Numbered from the stretch's first letter, positions 33,857 to 43,566 are shown. The stretch: DNA of 64,000 nt from Streptomyces sp. NBC_01497 (GCF_036250695.1 NZ_CP109427.1:7998001-8062000), one strand, 5' to 3'. A program made the numbers and translations. Notes: generated by a model not told the origin, from the sequence alone.

Positions 33857-34395
33857 GGCGTCCCGCTTAACGACGGCTTCGAAGACTTCAACCGCCGGGT
33901 CCGGCTCCCCCTGGGGTTCCGGATCCTTCGGCCCGCCCGCGAAATCGTGTTCCTGACCCCGTCGGGCAAGGCGGAGTTCTCGGCCGCCCCGCTGCCGGAC
34001 GTCGCGCCCCAGGACGGCACCCTGATCCTGCAGACGATGCGTTTCGCACGACCAGTGGAACACCACGATCTACTCGGACAACGACCGCTACCGGGGTATC
34101 GAGAACCTGCGGACCCTGGTGTTCCTGAACGCGGACGACATGCGGGCGCGGCAGTTGGCCCGACGCGACAGCGTCGACATCACCAGCACCGCGAAGGACG
34201 GATCACCACGCGTCCTGCGGGGTTACATCGCGCTTCCCTACGACATCCCGCACGGATGTGCCGCCGGCTACCTGCCGGAGATGAACGCCCTGATCGCGGC
34301 GGGGGACTACAGCGTCCAGAGCGACCAGCCGCTGATGAAGAGTGTCAGGGTCCAGGTCGCCGCGGCGGCTGCCGCGCCGCCCTCCTCCGGCAGGT
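33857..34395 (+). pseudogene. C-terminal remnant of a YdeP/FdhF-type molybdopterin oxidoreductase, frameshifted
   Basis: Two overlapping frames together read as the tail of the family. First come VPLNDGFEDFNRRV and LTPSGKAEFSAAPLPDVAPQ to LILQTMR. After a shift the text continues SHDQWNTTIYSDNDRYRGIE, NLRTLVFLNADDM, GYIALPYDIPHGCAAGYLPE and DYSVQSDQPLMKSVRV. The break is explained by one extra T in the TTT at 34042-34044. A stop (33854-33856) closes the frame upstream, and the iron-sulphur and molybdopterin-binding parts of the enzyme (several hundred residues) are missing. This is a dead gene, or a short true frameshift if assembly error is present. Confidence 0.85.
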
Positions 34396-35036
34396 GCCCG
34401 TCATGTCGGGCGCGTCGGCAGCCCGTTGACGCTCCGCCCGGCGGATCCGCAACAAGGACGCGCCGCTCACGGAGCCGGTGAGCCGCGTACGGCAGCCTGA
34501 AGCCGCGTACGGCGCGTACGAATGGCGCGTACGGCGTGAAGCCGCGCATGGCAGCGCGAAGCCGCGTACCGCGTGAAGCCGCGTGTACGGGGCGGCGGGA
34601 GGCGACGCCAGTGAGGGGCCGGGGCAGCCGCGGGCCTCGGAGCGTGCGGCCGGGCCACGCGCTTCGCGCCGTTCGCTGAGGTGACGAACCCGTCGGTCCG
34701 CGGCGGCGGTTCGTCCGCGTACGCCCGCCGCCCGGCCGCGCACCCGTGCGGATTGCCCGAGCGGCAGTGAGTTCCACCGTCTCCGCTGCGGGCGCCGCCA
34801 CCTGCGAGGACGGAACGGCACCGGCGTTTCGTGGTGTTCCGGCCCCATCCCGGATGAGCGCTTCCCATGGCGCGCTGCACGCTTATGGACATCGCCCGGC
34901 GGACGTGCTGTCATGCCAACTGCCTGCATTACAACGATGGAACAGTCCGTGCCGCAAGGGAACGAGCCGGTCGCGGCGCTTCTCGGCCGGCCCGGCGCGG
35001 ACGTGTCACCCGGTCGACCGGAGAGCGGAGTTGTCC
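34396..35036. other. Intergenic region with imperfect GAAGCCGCG repeats
   Basis: This 641-base stretch precedes the GH31 gene. Four copies of GAAGCCGCG plus one GAGCCGCG, mostly followed by TACGG or similar, cluster at 34480-34590. Long frames here on both strands look compositional only. The last 120 bases should hold the GH31 promoter, and GCGGAG precedes its ATG. Confidence 0.5.
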
Positions 35037-38000
35037 ATGAGAGCCCCAGCAAAGAGGCGATGGCCCAGGTCCCTGCGGAAGGGGATCGGACTGGCCGCCG
35101 TCCTGAGCGCGGCCGCCACCACGACACTGGCCGGCGGTGGCACGGCGGCGGCCGGCGCGGCCCAGGCCGGAGCTCCGGCCCACCGCATCCCGACCGTCTC
35201 GTCGGGAGACGCCCGCTTCGAGATCCTGTCGCCGACGCTGATCCGTACCGAGTACGCGGGGGACCGGAAGTTCACGGACGACGCGACGTTCAACGCGATC
35301 GGCCGTGACGGCTTCGCACCGGCCGCCTACACGGTGAGGACCTCCGGTGGCTGGCTCACCATCAGGACGAGCGCGGTGACCCTGCGCTACCGGGTCGGCT
35401 CGGGCCAGTTCGACGCGCAGAACCTCACCGTGCACACGGTCGCGGGCGACACCCCGGTGACCGCCACGCCCTGGCAGCATCTGAGCTGTGGGCTCGGCGC
35501 GTTGTGCGAGGCCGAGGAATTGCAGCTGAGCGGTGTCTCCGTGGGCTCCGACCACGTGGGCCACACGGGGGCCGGCTTCGCGGCGGGCTTCGAGAGCACC
35601 GGTGCGTCCGCGTCGGCTGACATCGATGTCAGCAGCGCCGGGACCTACCAGTTCGACGTGCGGTACGCCAACTCCCTCGGCGGTGACGGCCAGACCACGA
35701 CCCGTACGCTGACGCTCTCCGTGGACGGCGGCGATCCGCAGAGCGTCACTCTGCCGACCACGGCGAACTGGGACACCTGGAAACTCGCCACCGCGAGCCT
35801 CGGGCTCACCGCCGGGCACCACACCATCACCCTGGCCAGGACCGCGACGGACTCCGGCGACGTCAACGTCGACAGTGTCGCGCTCGTCCGGCCCGGCGAC
35901 GCGTACCCCCCGGCCTCCACCACCGCGATCTCCGACTGCGGCTACGGCGTGAGCTGCGAGGCGGAGGCAGGACGGACCGGCGGCTCGGCGGTCGTCGCTA
36001 CGGACCACACGGGATACGCCGGCAGCGGCTTCGTCGCCGAACTCGATCAGGGATCGAGCGTGGCCACCCACGTGGTCGGCGTGCCCGCCGACGGCGACTA
36101 CACGCTCCGGGTGCGTTACGCCAACGGCCCGGGCGGCGACGGACTCCACCAGACGCGCGACGCCACCGTCACCGCGGGCGGAGCCAGCACGACGCTGTCG
36201 CTCCCCGCGACGAAGGACTGGGACGACTGGCAGACGGCGTCCGTGCCGGTGAGCCTCAAGGCGGGCTCGGACGACGTCGCCCTCACCTGCCCGGGCGCCG
36301 CGGACTGCCACATCAACGCGGACACCCTGTCCGTGGCCGCGCCCAAGGAGGCCGCGCCCCCGCCGCACCTCGCACTCGGCGGCTACCGCCGGGGTCTGGA
36401 CGGCGTGACCGGCAACGGCGCCGCACCCGCGACCACCCCCGGACTGCTCAACCAGGACGGCTGGTACCTGCTCGACGACACCCCGTCGGCCCTCTACGAC
36501 ACCGCGGCGCACAAGGTCACACCGCGCCCCGGCCACGGCGGCGATCCGTACCAGGACGGCTATGTCTTCGGATACGGACACGACTACAAGCAGGGACTCA
36601 AGGATCTGGCCACGCTGACCGGGCCGCCCGCCCTGCTGCCGTCATGGGCCTACGGCGTCTGGTACTCGGAGTACATCGACCGCACCGCGGCCGACTACGA
36701 GAACACGATCCTGCCGTCCTTCCGGTCCGAAGGCGTACCCCTGGACGTCCTGGTCACCGACACCGACTACAAGGCGGTCAACGACTGGAGCGGCTGGGAG
36801 CTGGACCCGTCGAAGTTCCCCGACGCGAAGGGATTCTTCGACTGGTCGGCCGCGCAGGGACTGCACAACACGCTCAACGTGCACCCCAGCATCCTCGCGT
36901 CCGACCCCCAGTTCGCCCAGGCGCAGGCAACGGCCAAGGGCAAGCTGCAGAAGGGGGGTTGCGCCTCGGGCGCAGAGGTCCAGGACAACTGCTACACCTT
37001 CGACTTCGGCGACCCGGACCAGCTGAAGGCGTACCTCGGCCTGCACCGGACCATGGACCAGGAGGGCAACGACTTCTGGTGGCTGGACTGGTGCTGCGAC
37101 GCGTCGCAGTCGTCGCTGCAGGGGGTCACCCCGGACGCGTGGATCAACCAGCAGTACGCCGACCTCACCGCGAGGACCCTCGGCCGGGGATTCGTCCTCT
37201 CCCGTGCGTACGGATCCCTGCAGGCCGGCGGGTACAGCGGCCAGCAGGCACTGCCGACGGGGCCGTGGGCGGACAAGCGCACCACCGTGCATTTCACCGG
37301 CGACACGTCCTCGACGTGGGGCACACTGAAGCTGGAGGTCGGCTACACCCCGGGCGAGTCCGCGGCGACCGGGATGGCGGCCATCACGCATGACATCGGC
37401 GGCCACAACGACACGACGGGGCTGACGGGTTCGGAGACGTACACCGACGGCGGGCAGACGCTCAGCACGCACAAGCTCCCCGACGACCTGTACGCCCGCT
37501 GGGTGCAGTTCGGCGCGTTCCAGCCGATCGACCGGCTGCACAGCAACCACAGCGACCGGCTGCCCTGGCAGTACGGTGACGCGGCCAGGAAGTCGGCCGA
37601 CGCGTTCCTCAACCTGCGCGAGAACCTGCTGCCGTACACCTACACGCTCGCGGCCGAGGCGAACCGTACCGGCCTGCCGATCGTCCGCCCCACCTACCTG
37701 GAGTACCCCGACGAGCCACAGGCGTACGCGACGTCCGCAGACGAGTACTTCTACGGCTCCGACGTCCTGGTGGCGCCGGTGACCTCGCCGGGCGACTCCG
37801 CCACCACTTCCGTCTGGTTCCCGCCCGGCCGGTGGACCGACTACTTCACCGGCAGGACGTACGCCGGCGGGACCACGCAGTCCGTCACCACCGGCCTCGA
37901 CACGATGCCGGTCTTCGTCAAGGCCGGCGGCATCGTGCCGACGCGCACCCACAACGTCACGGACAACGACCGCAATCCGCTGACGGACGTCACACTGAGC

Positions 38001-38333
38001 ATCGCCACCGGGGCCTCGGGTTCGTACAGCCTCTACGAGGACGACGGGGCGGCCCCGCAGAAGAACCGGAGTGCCACGACGACGGTCCGCTACCAGGAGA
38101 GCGGCTCGCGCCACACGGTGTCCATCGGCGCGGTGAAGGGGTCCTTCCCCGGACAGGTGCGGGAACGCGCGTGGACCCTCGCGCTGATGGGAACCCACGC
38201 GCCCACCAAGGTCACCGCGTCCGGGGTACGGCTGTCTCCGCACGCGTACCACTGGAACAGCACCACCGGGGTTCTGACGGTCACGCTGCCCCGCCGGTCG
38301 GTCCACTCCCCGGTCACCGTCACCTACCAGTAG
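35037..38333 (+). CDS. Secreted GH31 alpha-glycosidase with two CBM35-like modules
   Basis: This 1098-residue exported protein begins with a long basic signal peptide (MRAPAKRRWPRSLRKGIGLA..., to about residue 45). Two CBM35-type modules sit inside the N-terminal beta-sandwich region; both begin CEAE and contain VRYAN(S/G)xGGDG. The GH31 barrel follows: DVLVTDTDYK, FWWLDWCCD with probable nucleophile D684, and HFTGDTSSTW with probable acid/base D756. C-terminal sheets include YFYGSDVLVAPV and a DUF5110-like domain (SGSYSLYEDDG). GH31 enzymes act on alpha-glucosides or alpha-xylosides, and the sugar specificity is unknown. I chose ATG at 35037 because of GCGGAG and the signal peptide. A terminator hairpin follows. 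Confidence 0.9.
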   Translation: MRAPAKRRWPRSLRKGIGLAAVLSAAATTTLAGGGTAAAGAAQAGAPAHRIPTVSSGDARFEILSPTLIRTEYAGDRKFTDDATFNAIGRDGFAPAAYTVRTSGGWLTIRTSAVTLRYRVGSGQFDAQNLTVHTVAGDTPVTATPWQHLSCGLGALCEAEELQLSGVSVGSDHVGHTGAGFAAGFESTGASASADIDVSSAGTYQFDVRYANSLGGDGQTTTRTLTLSVDGGDPQSVTLPTTANWDTWKLATASLGLTAGHHTITLARTATDSGDVNVDSVALVRPGDAYPPASTTAISDCGYGVSCEAEAGRTGGSAVVATDHTGYAGSGFVAELDQGSSVATHVVGVPADGDYTLRVRYANGPGGDGLHQTRDATVTAGGASTTLSLPATKDWDDWQTASVPVSLKAGSDDVALTCPGAADCHINADTLSVAAPKEAAPPPHLALGGYRRGLDGVTGNGAAPATTPGLLNQDGWYLLDDTPSALYDTAAHKVTPRPGHGGDPYQDGYVFGYGHDYKQGLKDLATLTGPPALLPSWAYGVWYSEYIDRTAADYENTILPSFRSEGVPLDVLVTDTDYKAVNDWSGWELDPSKFPDAKGFFDWSAAQGLHNTLNVHPSILASDPQFAQAQATAKGKLQKGGCASGAEVQDNCYTFDFGDPDQLKAYLGLHRTMDQEGNDFWWLDWCCDASQSSLQGVTPDAWINQQYADLTARTLGRGFVLSRAYGSLQAGGYSGQQALPTGPWADKRTTVHFTGDTSSTWGTLKLEVGYTPGESAATGMAAITHDIGGHNDTTGLTGSETYTDGGQTLSTHKLPDDLYARWVQFGAFQPIDRLHSNHSDRLPWQYGDAARKSADAFLNLRENLLPYTYTLAAEANRTGLPIVRPTYLEYPDEPQAYATSADEYFYGSDVLVAPVTSPGDSATTSVWFPPGRWTDYFTGRTYAGGTTQSVTTGLDTMPVFVKAGGIVPTRTHNVTDNDRNPLTDVTLSIATGASGSYSLYEDDGAAPQKNRSATTTVRYQESGSRHTVSIGAVKGSFPGQVRERAWTLALMGTHAPTKVTASGVRLSPHAYHWNSTTGVLTVTLPRRSVHSPVTVTYQ

Positions 38334-38356
38334 GAAGGAACAGGAAGGAGACGCGC

Positions 38357-38384
38357 GGGCCGGCCGCTGACTGCGGGCCGGCCC
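38357..38384 (+). terminator. Hairpin terminator after the GH31 gene
   Basis: GGGCCGGCC (38357-38365) pairs with GGCCGGCCC (38376-38384), 23 bases past the stop codon. Confidence 0.7.
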
Positions 38385-38581
38385 GGTGATCGCCCGCTCT
38401 CCCACAAGGACCCGTCCCAGGACCGGGCGCCGCGGGTGGGCGACGCGAGGTGCCCGGTGGACTTCCCGCCACCGGGCACCCGTCCGCCGGTGGGCGCGCG
38501 GGGGGCCGCGTCCGGTCAAGGGCGTGCGGACGCGGCCAACAATGGTTGTCCGCCGACCCGTTGCCCCGGTCCGGAAGCTTC

Positions 38582-39397
38582 CTACTCCGCCTGGGTGAGA
38601 CCGGCGTGCGCCTCCAGGCGGTCGATGCGCTCGGCGAGCGGCTTCAGCTCCTGCCGCAGGGCGGTGAGGAGCGCGGCCTGCGGCGTGCCGGGCGCGTCCG
38701 CGGTGGCCCGGCCCGCCGTCTGCGCCTGGAGGTGGACGTAGCCCGCCAGCGCGGCAGTCACCGCCCGGCGCAGCAGTCGCGGCTCGGCGCCCAGGGACCG
38801 CAGCACCTGACCGCCCACACCGTTCGGTTCGGCGGCCAGGCCCAGCAACAGGTGCTCGCAGCCCACGTAGTTGTGTCCGAGGCCGATCGCCTCCGTGACC
38901 GACAGTTCCACCGCGGCGGCGGCCTCGGCGTCGAACCGGGGAGCCGCGCCTTCGCCCCGTACGTCGTCAACGGCTTCGGCGTTCACGAGCGTGTCGTCCG
39001 TGGGCGGGCGCCCCTGCGCCGCCAGCCCGCGCCGCGCCGCCAGCTCGCGTCCCACGTGCTCGGGCGGGATCTCCATGGCGAGCAGGACCCTGAGCCCCAG
39101 GTTCTCCCCCTCGGCGAGGATCCCGGCGAGCAGGGCGCCCGTGTCCACCTCGGGCCTTCCCGTCGACCTGGCCTCCTGTGCCGCCCGTTCCATCACGGTC
39201 TTCGTGCGCGCGGTGAACTGGCCGAACGCGCCCTGGGCCGCGGCCGTGTCCGGTCCGTGCAGGGCCGTCTCGCGGATGGCGGTCACGCGCCGGACCGCCG
39301 TCTCCAGAGCCCGCTGGCAGACGGCGGACACCGGTACGCCCGCCTGCTTCACCGTCTCCGCGAGCTCGTCGGGCAGATACACGTTGATCTTGGGCAT
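38582..39397 (-). CDS. RHH-like N-terminus fused to ClpN domain
   Basis: This 271-residue protein begins with a ribbon-helix-helix-like segment (MPKINVYLPDELAETVKQAG, VPVSAVCQRALETAV, 1-36), a DNA-binding fold of CopG/ParD-type antitoxins. It then has two Clp N-terminal repeats (EARSTGRPEVDTGALLAGIL ... EHVGREL; VTEAIGLGHNYVGCEHLLLG ... LLRRAVTAAL), and ends with a short helix. There is no AAA+ ATPase. The ClpN fold usually binds substrates for the Clp protease, so this could link DNA binding to proteolysis. The start at 39397 follows AGAGGTG. A repeated AACCCCCA motif overlaps its promoter, suggesting autoregulation. It is divergent from the GH1 gene. Confidence 0.85.
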   Translation of the reverse strand: MPKINVYLPDELAETVKQAGVPVSAVCQRALETAVRRVTAIRETALHGPDTAAAQGAFGQFTARTKTVMERAAQEARSTGRPEVDTGALLAGILAEGENLGLRVLLAMEIPPEHVGRELAARRGLAAQGRPPTDDTLVNAEAVDDVRGEGAAPRFDAEAAAAVELSVTEAIGLGHNYVGCEHLLLGLAAEPNGVGGQVLRSLGAEPRLLRRAVTAALAGYVHLQAQTAGRATADAPGTPQAALLTALRQELKPLAERIDRLEAHAGLTQAE

Positions 39398-39439
39398 CGG
39401 AGCACCTCTCGACGGTTGCCATGCGCCGTCCGCGCATTG

Positions 39440-39466
39440 AACCCCCAATGTAACCCCCATAGGGTT
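39440..39466 (-). promoter_or_regulatory. Direct/inverted repeat operator before the RHH-ClpN gene
   Basis: AACCCCCA occurs at 39440-39447 and 39452-39459, exactly 12 bases apart. The second copy also forms an inverted repeat AACCC-CCATA-GGGTT (39452-39466). On the minus strand TACATT (39447-39452) is a plausible -10, so a protein on these repeats would block transcription. RHH proteins commonly bind short repeats at such spacing. Confidence 0.65.
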
Positions 39467-39530
39467 ATGAAGGCCACGGAGGCGGGCACTTGACGTGGTC
39501 GGGTGCGGGCGGAGACGCTGGGGGACGTCC

Positions 39531-39572
39531 TGAGAGCGCTCCCATCGCGGCTACGTGCTGAGAGCGCTCTCA
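39531..39572. promoter_or_regulatory. Double LacI-type operator upstream of the GH1 gene
   Basis: TGAGAGCGCTCCCA (39531-39544) and the perfect palindrome TGAGAGCGCTCTCA (39559-39572) have centres 28 bases apart and end 54 bases before the GTG start. They are intermediate between the established CebR box TGGGAGCGCTCCCA and the site at 14245-14258. Confidence 0.85.
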
Positions 39573-39626
39573 GAAAACCGGCTGTCGCCGGTGACCGCGA
39601 CGACGAACCTCCCTGGAAGGACCCCC

Positions 39627-41087
39627 GTGGCCACCTCAGCACCCATCCCAGGCCAGGCCCCCGACCCCCAACAGGCGATCAGCTTTCCGCCGGACTTCCT
39701 GTGGGGGACGGCCACCGCCTCGTACCAGATCGAGGGCGCGGCCCGGGAGGACGGCCGCACGCCGTCCATCTGGGACGTCTACTCCCACACCCCGGGGCGG
39801 GTGCTGAACGGCGACACGGGTGACGTGGCCGACGACCACTACCACCGCTGGCACGAGGACCTCGGCATCCTGGCGGACCTCGGCGTCGGCGCGTACCGCT
39901 TCTCCGTCGCCTGGCCGAGGGTCCAGCCGACCGGCAGCGGGCCGGCCAACGCCAAGGGGCTCGACTTCTACAGCAAGCTCGTGGACGGCCTGCTGGAGAA
40001 GGGTGTCCAGCCCGTCGCCACGCTGTACCACTGGGACCTCCCGCAGGAGCTGGAGGACGCGGGCGGCTGGCCCGAACGCGAGACGGCCTACCGCTTCGCC
40101 GAATACGCGGGCGTCGTCGCCGATGCGCTCGGCGACCGCGTCCGCACCTGGACCACCCTCAACGAGCCCTGGTGCAGCGCATTCCTCGGCTACGGCTCCG
40201 GTGTGCACGCCCCCGGCAGGACCGACGCCGCCGACTCGCTGCGGGCCGCCCACCACCTCAACCTCGCCCACGGCCTCGCCGTACGGGAGCTGCGCGAGCG
40301 GCTGCCCGCTGAGGCGCAGGTGTCGGTCACGCTCAACCTCCACCAGGTAAGGCCGCTCAGCGAGGGCGCCGAGGACCTCGACGCGGCCCGTCGCATCGAC
40401 GGCACCGCCAACCGCGTCTTCACCGGCCCCATGCTCGACGGCGCCTACCCCGACGACGTGCTGGCCGACACCGCGCACCTCACCGACTGGTCGTTCGTGC
40501 GGGACGGCGACACGGCGATCATCCACCAGCCCCTGGACTTCCTGGGGGTGAACTACTACTCGCCGACCCTCGTCTCGTACGACAAGGAGGGTGCCGCGCA
40601 CGGTTCCGACGGGCACGGCGCGAGTGAGCACAGCCCCTGGCCCGCGGGCGAGGGGGTGGCCTTCCATCAGGCTCCCGGCCCGCGCACGGCGATGGGCTGG
40701 GGCATCGACCCCACCGGTCTGTACGACCTGCTGCGGCGGGTCGGCGGCGAGCACCCGGACCTGCCGGTCGTCATCACGGAGAACGGCGCCGCCTTCGACG
40801 ACCGGATCGGCGCGGACGGCGTCGTGGACGACCCGGAGCGCATCGCCTACCTCCGGGGCCACCTCGGCGAGGTCCACCGCGCGCTGACGGCGGGTGTGGA
40901 CGTGCGCGGATACTTCCTGTGGTCGTTGCTCGACAACTTCGAGTGGGGGTACGGCTACAGCAAGCGGTTCGGCGCCGTCTACGTGGACTACGAGACGCAG
41001 CGGCGCATCCCGAAGGCGAGCGCCCGGTGGTACGCGCAGGTCGCGCGTACCGGCACGCTGCCGGCGCCGTCGGGCCCCTCGGCCTGA
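39627..41087 (+). CDS. GH1 beta-glucosidase
   Basis: This 486-residue enzyme hydrolyses terminal beta-glucosides such as cellobiose. It has the GH1 acid/base Glu in TLNEPW (E180), the nucleophile in VITENGA (E385), the N-terminal signature [15 protein letters not shown] and the substrate-binding [18 protein letters not shown]. No signal peptide is present, so it is cytosolic. GTG at 39627 follows GGAAGGA by six bases; the upstream in-frame residues are non-coding. The double operator 54 bases upstream suggests LacI/CebR-type control by cello-oligosaccharides. Unlike most such loci, no ABC sugar transporter or LacI gene lies next to it. Confidence 0.95.
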   Translation: MATSAPIPGQAPDPQQAISFPPDFLWGTATASYQIEGAAREDGRTPSIWDVYSHTPGRVLNGDTGDVADDHYHRWHEDLGILADLGVGAYRFSVAWPRVQPTGSGPANAKGLDFYSKLVDGLLEKGVQPVATLYHWDLPQELEDAGGWPERETAYRFAEYAGVVADALGDRVRTWTTLNEPWCSAFLGYGSGVHAPGRTDAADSLRAAHHLNLAHGLAVRELRERLPAEAQVSVTLNLHQVRPLSEGAEDLDAARRIDGTANRVFTGPMLDGAYPDDVLADTAHLTDWSFVRDGDTAIIHQPLDFLGVNYYSPTLVSYDKEGAAHGSDGHGASEHSPWPAGEGVAFHQAPGPRTAMGWGIDPTGLYDLLRRVGGEHPDLPVVITENGAAFDDRIGADGVVDDPERIAYLRGHLGEVHRALTAGVDVRGYFLWSLLDNFEWGYGYSKRFGAVYVDYETQRRIPKASARWYAQVARTGTLPAPSGPSA

Positions 41088-41607
41088 TCTCGCGACGCGG
41101 GCCGGGATGTTCCGCTCCGTGTCGCCCCGTCACACGGCCGGGCGGCCGTGGCAGTCGCCGTACGGGCGGCCGCCGCGGCCGCCCGCGTCTCTCCGGACGG
41201 TGGGGGAGCCGCTCCTGCGTCGGCGGTGGTGGTGCGCCTGACGAGGTGTCGGCGGCGCCCGTGGGAGCCCGGTTCATCGGGCGCGGGCCCTTCACCGAGG
41301 GACCCACCGGAGGGTGCGAGAGGGATGCGTCGGGTTTTTCCATGCCTTCCCGGGCTTCTCCGGCGTCGTGGGTGATGTCCGGACGTGGGCTTCTTCGTCC
41401 CCCAACTGCCCATGGCGGAAAGGTGCCTGAGGCATGGAGAAGATCACTGGCCTGACCTGCGTGTTGACCTGAACATGCGGTTCCTTTGGTATTCCTTTGG
41501 TCTACGCGTGTTCCCCCTGAGAACACTTGATCGACAGAGTGAGGGTCTGCGTGTGGTCTGCACCTCTCACCGCGCCGCACGCGTTCACTCGCAACGCAGG
41601 GGGTTTT
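41088..41607. promoter_or_regulatory. Spacer upstream of the sedolisin gene
   Basis: 520 bases without a gene. TTGACC (41464-41469), a 17-base spacer and TGGTAT (41487-41492) form a likely promoter, giving a leader of about 110 bases. A direct repeat TTCCTTTGGT (41481-41490 and 41492-41501) overlaps the -10 and might be a regulator site. Confidence 0.5.
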
Positions 41608-43566
41608 ATGAGATCCAGCCGACCGCGCCTGCGCACCGGAATGGCCGTGGCAGCCACGCTGTCCATGGTGACCGGCGCTCTCGCACTCGGCGTCCAGGCG
41701 GCCGGTGCCGACACCGGCCCGGCCGGACGCGCCATGCTGCACGGCACCAAGCCGCTGTGGGCCACCGCGCAGGCCGACAAGGGCAGTACGGCCGCGTCCA
41801 ACAAGGTCTCCGCACGCGTGTACCTGGCGGGGCGGGACGCCGCGGGTCTGGCCACGTACGCGAAGGAGGTCTCCGACCCTTCCTCCGCGAGCTACGGCAA
41901 GTACCTGAGCGCCAAGCAGGTCAAGGCACGCTTCGGAGCGACGCAGCAGCAGGTGGCGGAGGTCACCAAGTGGCTGACCTCCGCGGGGCTGAAGGTCACC
42001 GGTACCACCAGTCACTACGTCTCGGTCTCGGGTGACGCGACGGCCGTGGCCAAGGCGTTCTCCACCAAGCTGCACAACTACGCCAAGTCCGGCAAGACGT
42101 ACCACGCGCCCGACACGACGGCGTCGGTCCCGGCCTCGCTGCACGGCGCGGTCCTGACCGTCACCGGCCTGGACAACGCCCCGAAGGCCTCGCAGCACGA
42201 CGACGCGCTGCCGCCGCCGGACGCCGCGTTCCTGAACGCCGGGCCGTTCTCCACGTACTTCGGCTCGAACGTGAACAAGAAGCTGCCGAACGCCTACGGT
42301 TCGAAGGCTCCGTACACGATCAAGGGCTACACCGGGGAACAGCTCCGGGCCGCCTACGGCGCGAAGACCTACACCGGCAAGGGCGTGACGGTCGCCATCA
42401 CCGACGCCTACGCGTCGCCGACGATCGCGCAGGACGCCAGCAAGTACGCCAAGCGCAACGGCGACAAGAAGTACAAGGCGGGCCAGTTCTCGCAGGTGGT
42501 CCCGAACGACTTCACCGTCGACGAGACCAACTGCCCCGACCCCGCCGGCTGGTACGGCGAGGAGTCGCTCGACGTCGAGTCGGTGCACGCGGTCGCGCCC
42601 GACGCGGACATCACCTACGTCGGCGCGAAGTCCTGCCTGGACGACGACCTGCTCGACTCGCTCAGCAAGGTCGTCGACAGCCACCTCGCCGACATCGTCT
42701 CCAACTCGTGGGGTGACGTCGAGGCCGACCAGACCCCGGCGTCGCAGGCCGCCTACGACCAGGTGTTCCAGATGGGCGCCGTCGAGGGCATCGGCTTCTA
42801 CTTCTCCACGGGTGACGACGGCGACTTCAAGGCGGCGACCGGCACCAAGCAGGTCGACGTTCCCGCCAACTCCTCGTGGGTCACCGCCGTCGGCGGTACC
42901 TCCCTCGCGGTCGGCAAGAACGACAAGTACCAGTGGGAGACCGGCTGGGGCACCCTCCAGGCGTCCCTGTCGGCCGAGGGCAAGAACTGGACCGGTTTCC
43001 CGGGCGCCTTCACCTCGGGCGCCGGCGGCGGCACCAGCACCACGGTGGCGCAGCCGTTCTACCAGAAGGGTGTCGTGCCCACCTCGCTGTCGCAGGCGAA
43101 CGGTACGTCGTCCCCGATGCGCACCATGCCCGACATCTCCGCGGTCGCCGACCCCAACACCGGCTTCCTGATCGGCATGACGCAGACCCAGGCGAACGGC
43201 AAGCAGCAGTACAGCGAGTACCGCCTCGGTGGCACCTCGCTGGCCTCGCCGGTCATCGCGGGTATCCAGGCACTGGCGCAGCAGGCCCGGCACGGTGTGC
43301 CGATCGGCTTCGCCAACCCGGGCATCTACCAGCGCTACGGCACGTCGGCGCTCCACGACGTCACGGACCACCCGCTGGGTGCGGGCCAGGACATCGCGGT
43401 CGTCCGTAACGACTACACGAACACGCAGGACCCGACCAGCCCGGTCAAGACGTCGATCCGCACCCTCGGCCACGACAGCTCGCTGTCGGCGACCGTCGGC
43501 TACGACGACGTGACCGGTGTGGGCACTCCCGCGGGCAACTACGTGTCGTCCTACAAGACGCGCTGA
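41608..43566 (+). CDS. Secreted S53-family (sedolisin/kumamolisin) serine-carboxyl protease
   Basis: This 652-residue exported protease has a Sec signal (MRSSRPRLRTGMAVAATLSM... to about residue 35), an N-terminal pro-domain (about 40-210: SDPSSASYGKYLSAKQVKARF is the family pro-motif region) and a catalytic domain. The catalytic set is probably E318 and D322 (GEESLDVES) and S544 in GGTSLASP, with SNSWGD contributing the oxyanion region. The C-terminal YDDVTGVGTP resembles the calcium site region. Such enzymes work at acidic pH and digest extracellular protein. The ATG at 41608 has GCAGGGGG upstream. Confidence 0.95.
   Translation: MRSSRPRLRTGMAVAATLSMVTGALALGVQAAGADTGPAGRAMLHGTKPLWATAQADKGSTAASNKVSARVYLAGRDAAGLATYAKEVSDPSSASYGKYLSAKQVKARFGATQQQVAEVTKWLTSAGLKVTGTTSHYVSVSGDATAVAKAFSTKLHNYAKSGKTYHAPDTTASVPASLHGAVLTVTGLDNAPKASQHDDALPPPDAAFLNAGPFSTYFGSNVNKKLPNAYGSKAPYTIKGYTGEQLRAAYGAKTYTGKGVTVAITDAYASPTIAQDASKYAKRNGDKKYKAGQFSQVVPNDFTVDETNCPDPAGWYGEESLDVESVHAVAPDADITYVGAKSCLDDDLLDSLSKVVDSHLADIVSNSWGDVEADQTPASQAAYDQVFQMGAVEGIGFYFSTGDDGDFKAATGTKQVDVPANSSWVTAVGGTSLAVGKNDKYQWETGWGTLQASLSAEGKNWTGFPGAFTSGAGGGTSTTVAQPFYQKGVVPTSLSQANGTSSPMRTMPDISAVADPNTGFLIGMTQTQANGKQQYSEYRLGGTSLASPVIAGIQALAQQARHGVPIGFANPGIYQRYGTSALHDVTDHPLGAGQDIAVVRNDYTNTQDPTSPVKTSIRTLGHDSSLSATVGYDDVTGVGTPAGNYVSSYKTR

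Noticed and set aside
34119..34481. A stand-alone small protein in the downstream frame of the molybdopterin remnant.
   Set aside because: It is the frameshifted continuation of the upstream conserved tail and has no start signals of its own.
34746..35036. A 97-residue N-terminal extension of the GH31 protein.
   Set aside because: A signal peptide starts exactly at 35037 after GCGGAG; the upstream part has no protein-like features.
40774..43473. An 899-codon minus-strand frame opposite the GH1 end and sedolisin gene.
   Set aside because: Arg/Gly/Val-rich composition without domains. The sense strand encodes a well-marked protease with a catalytic triad.
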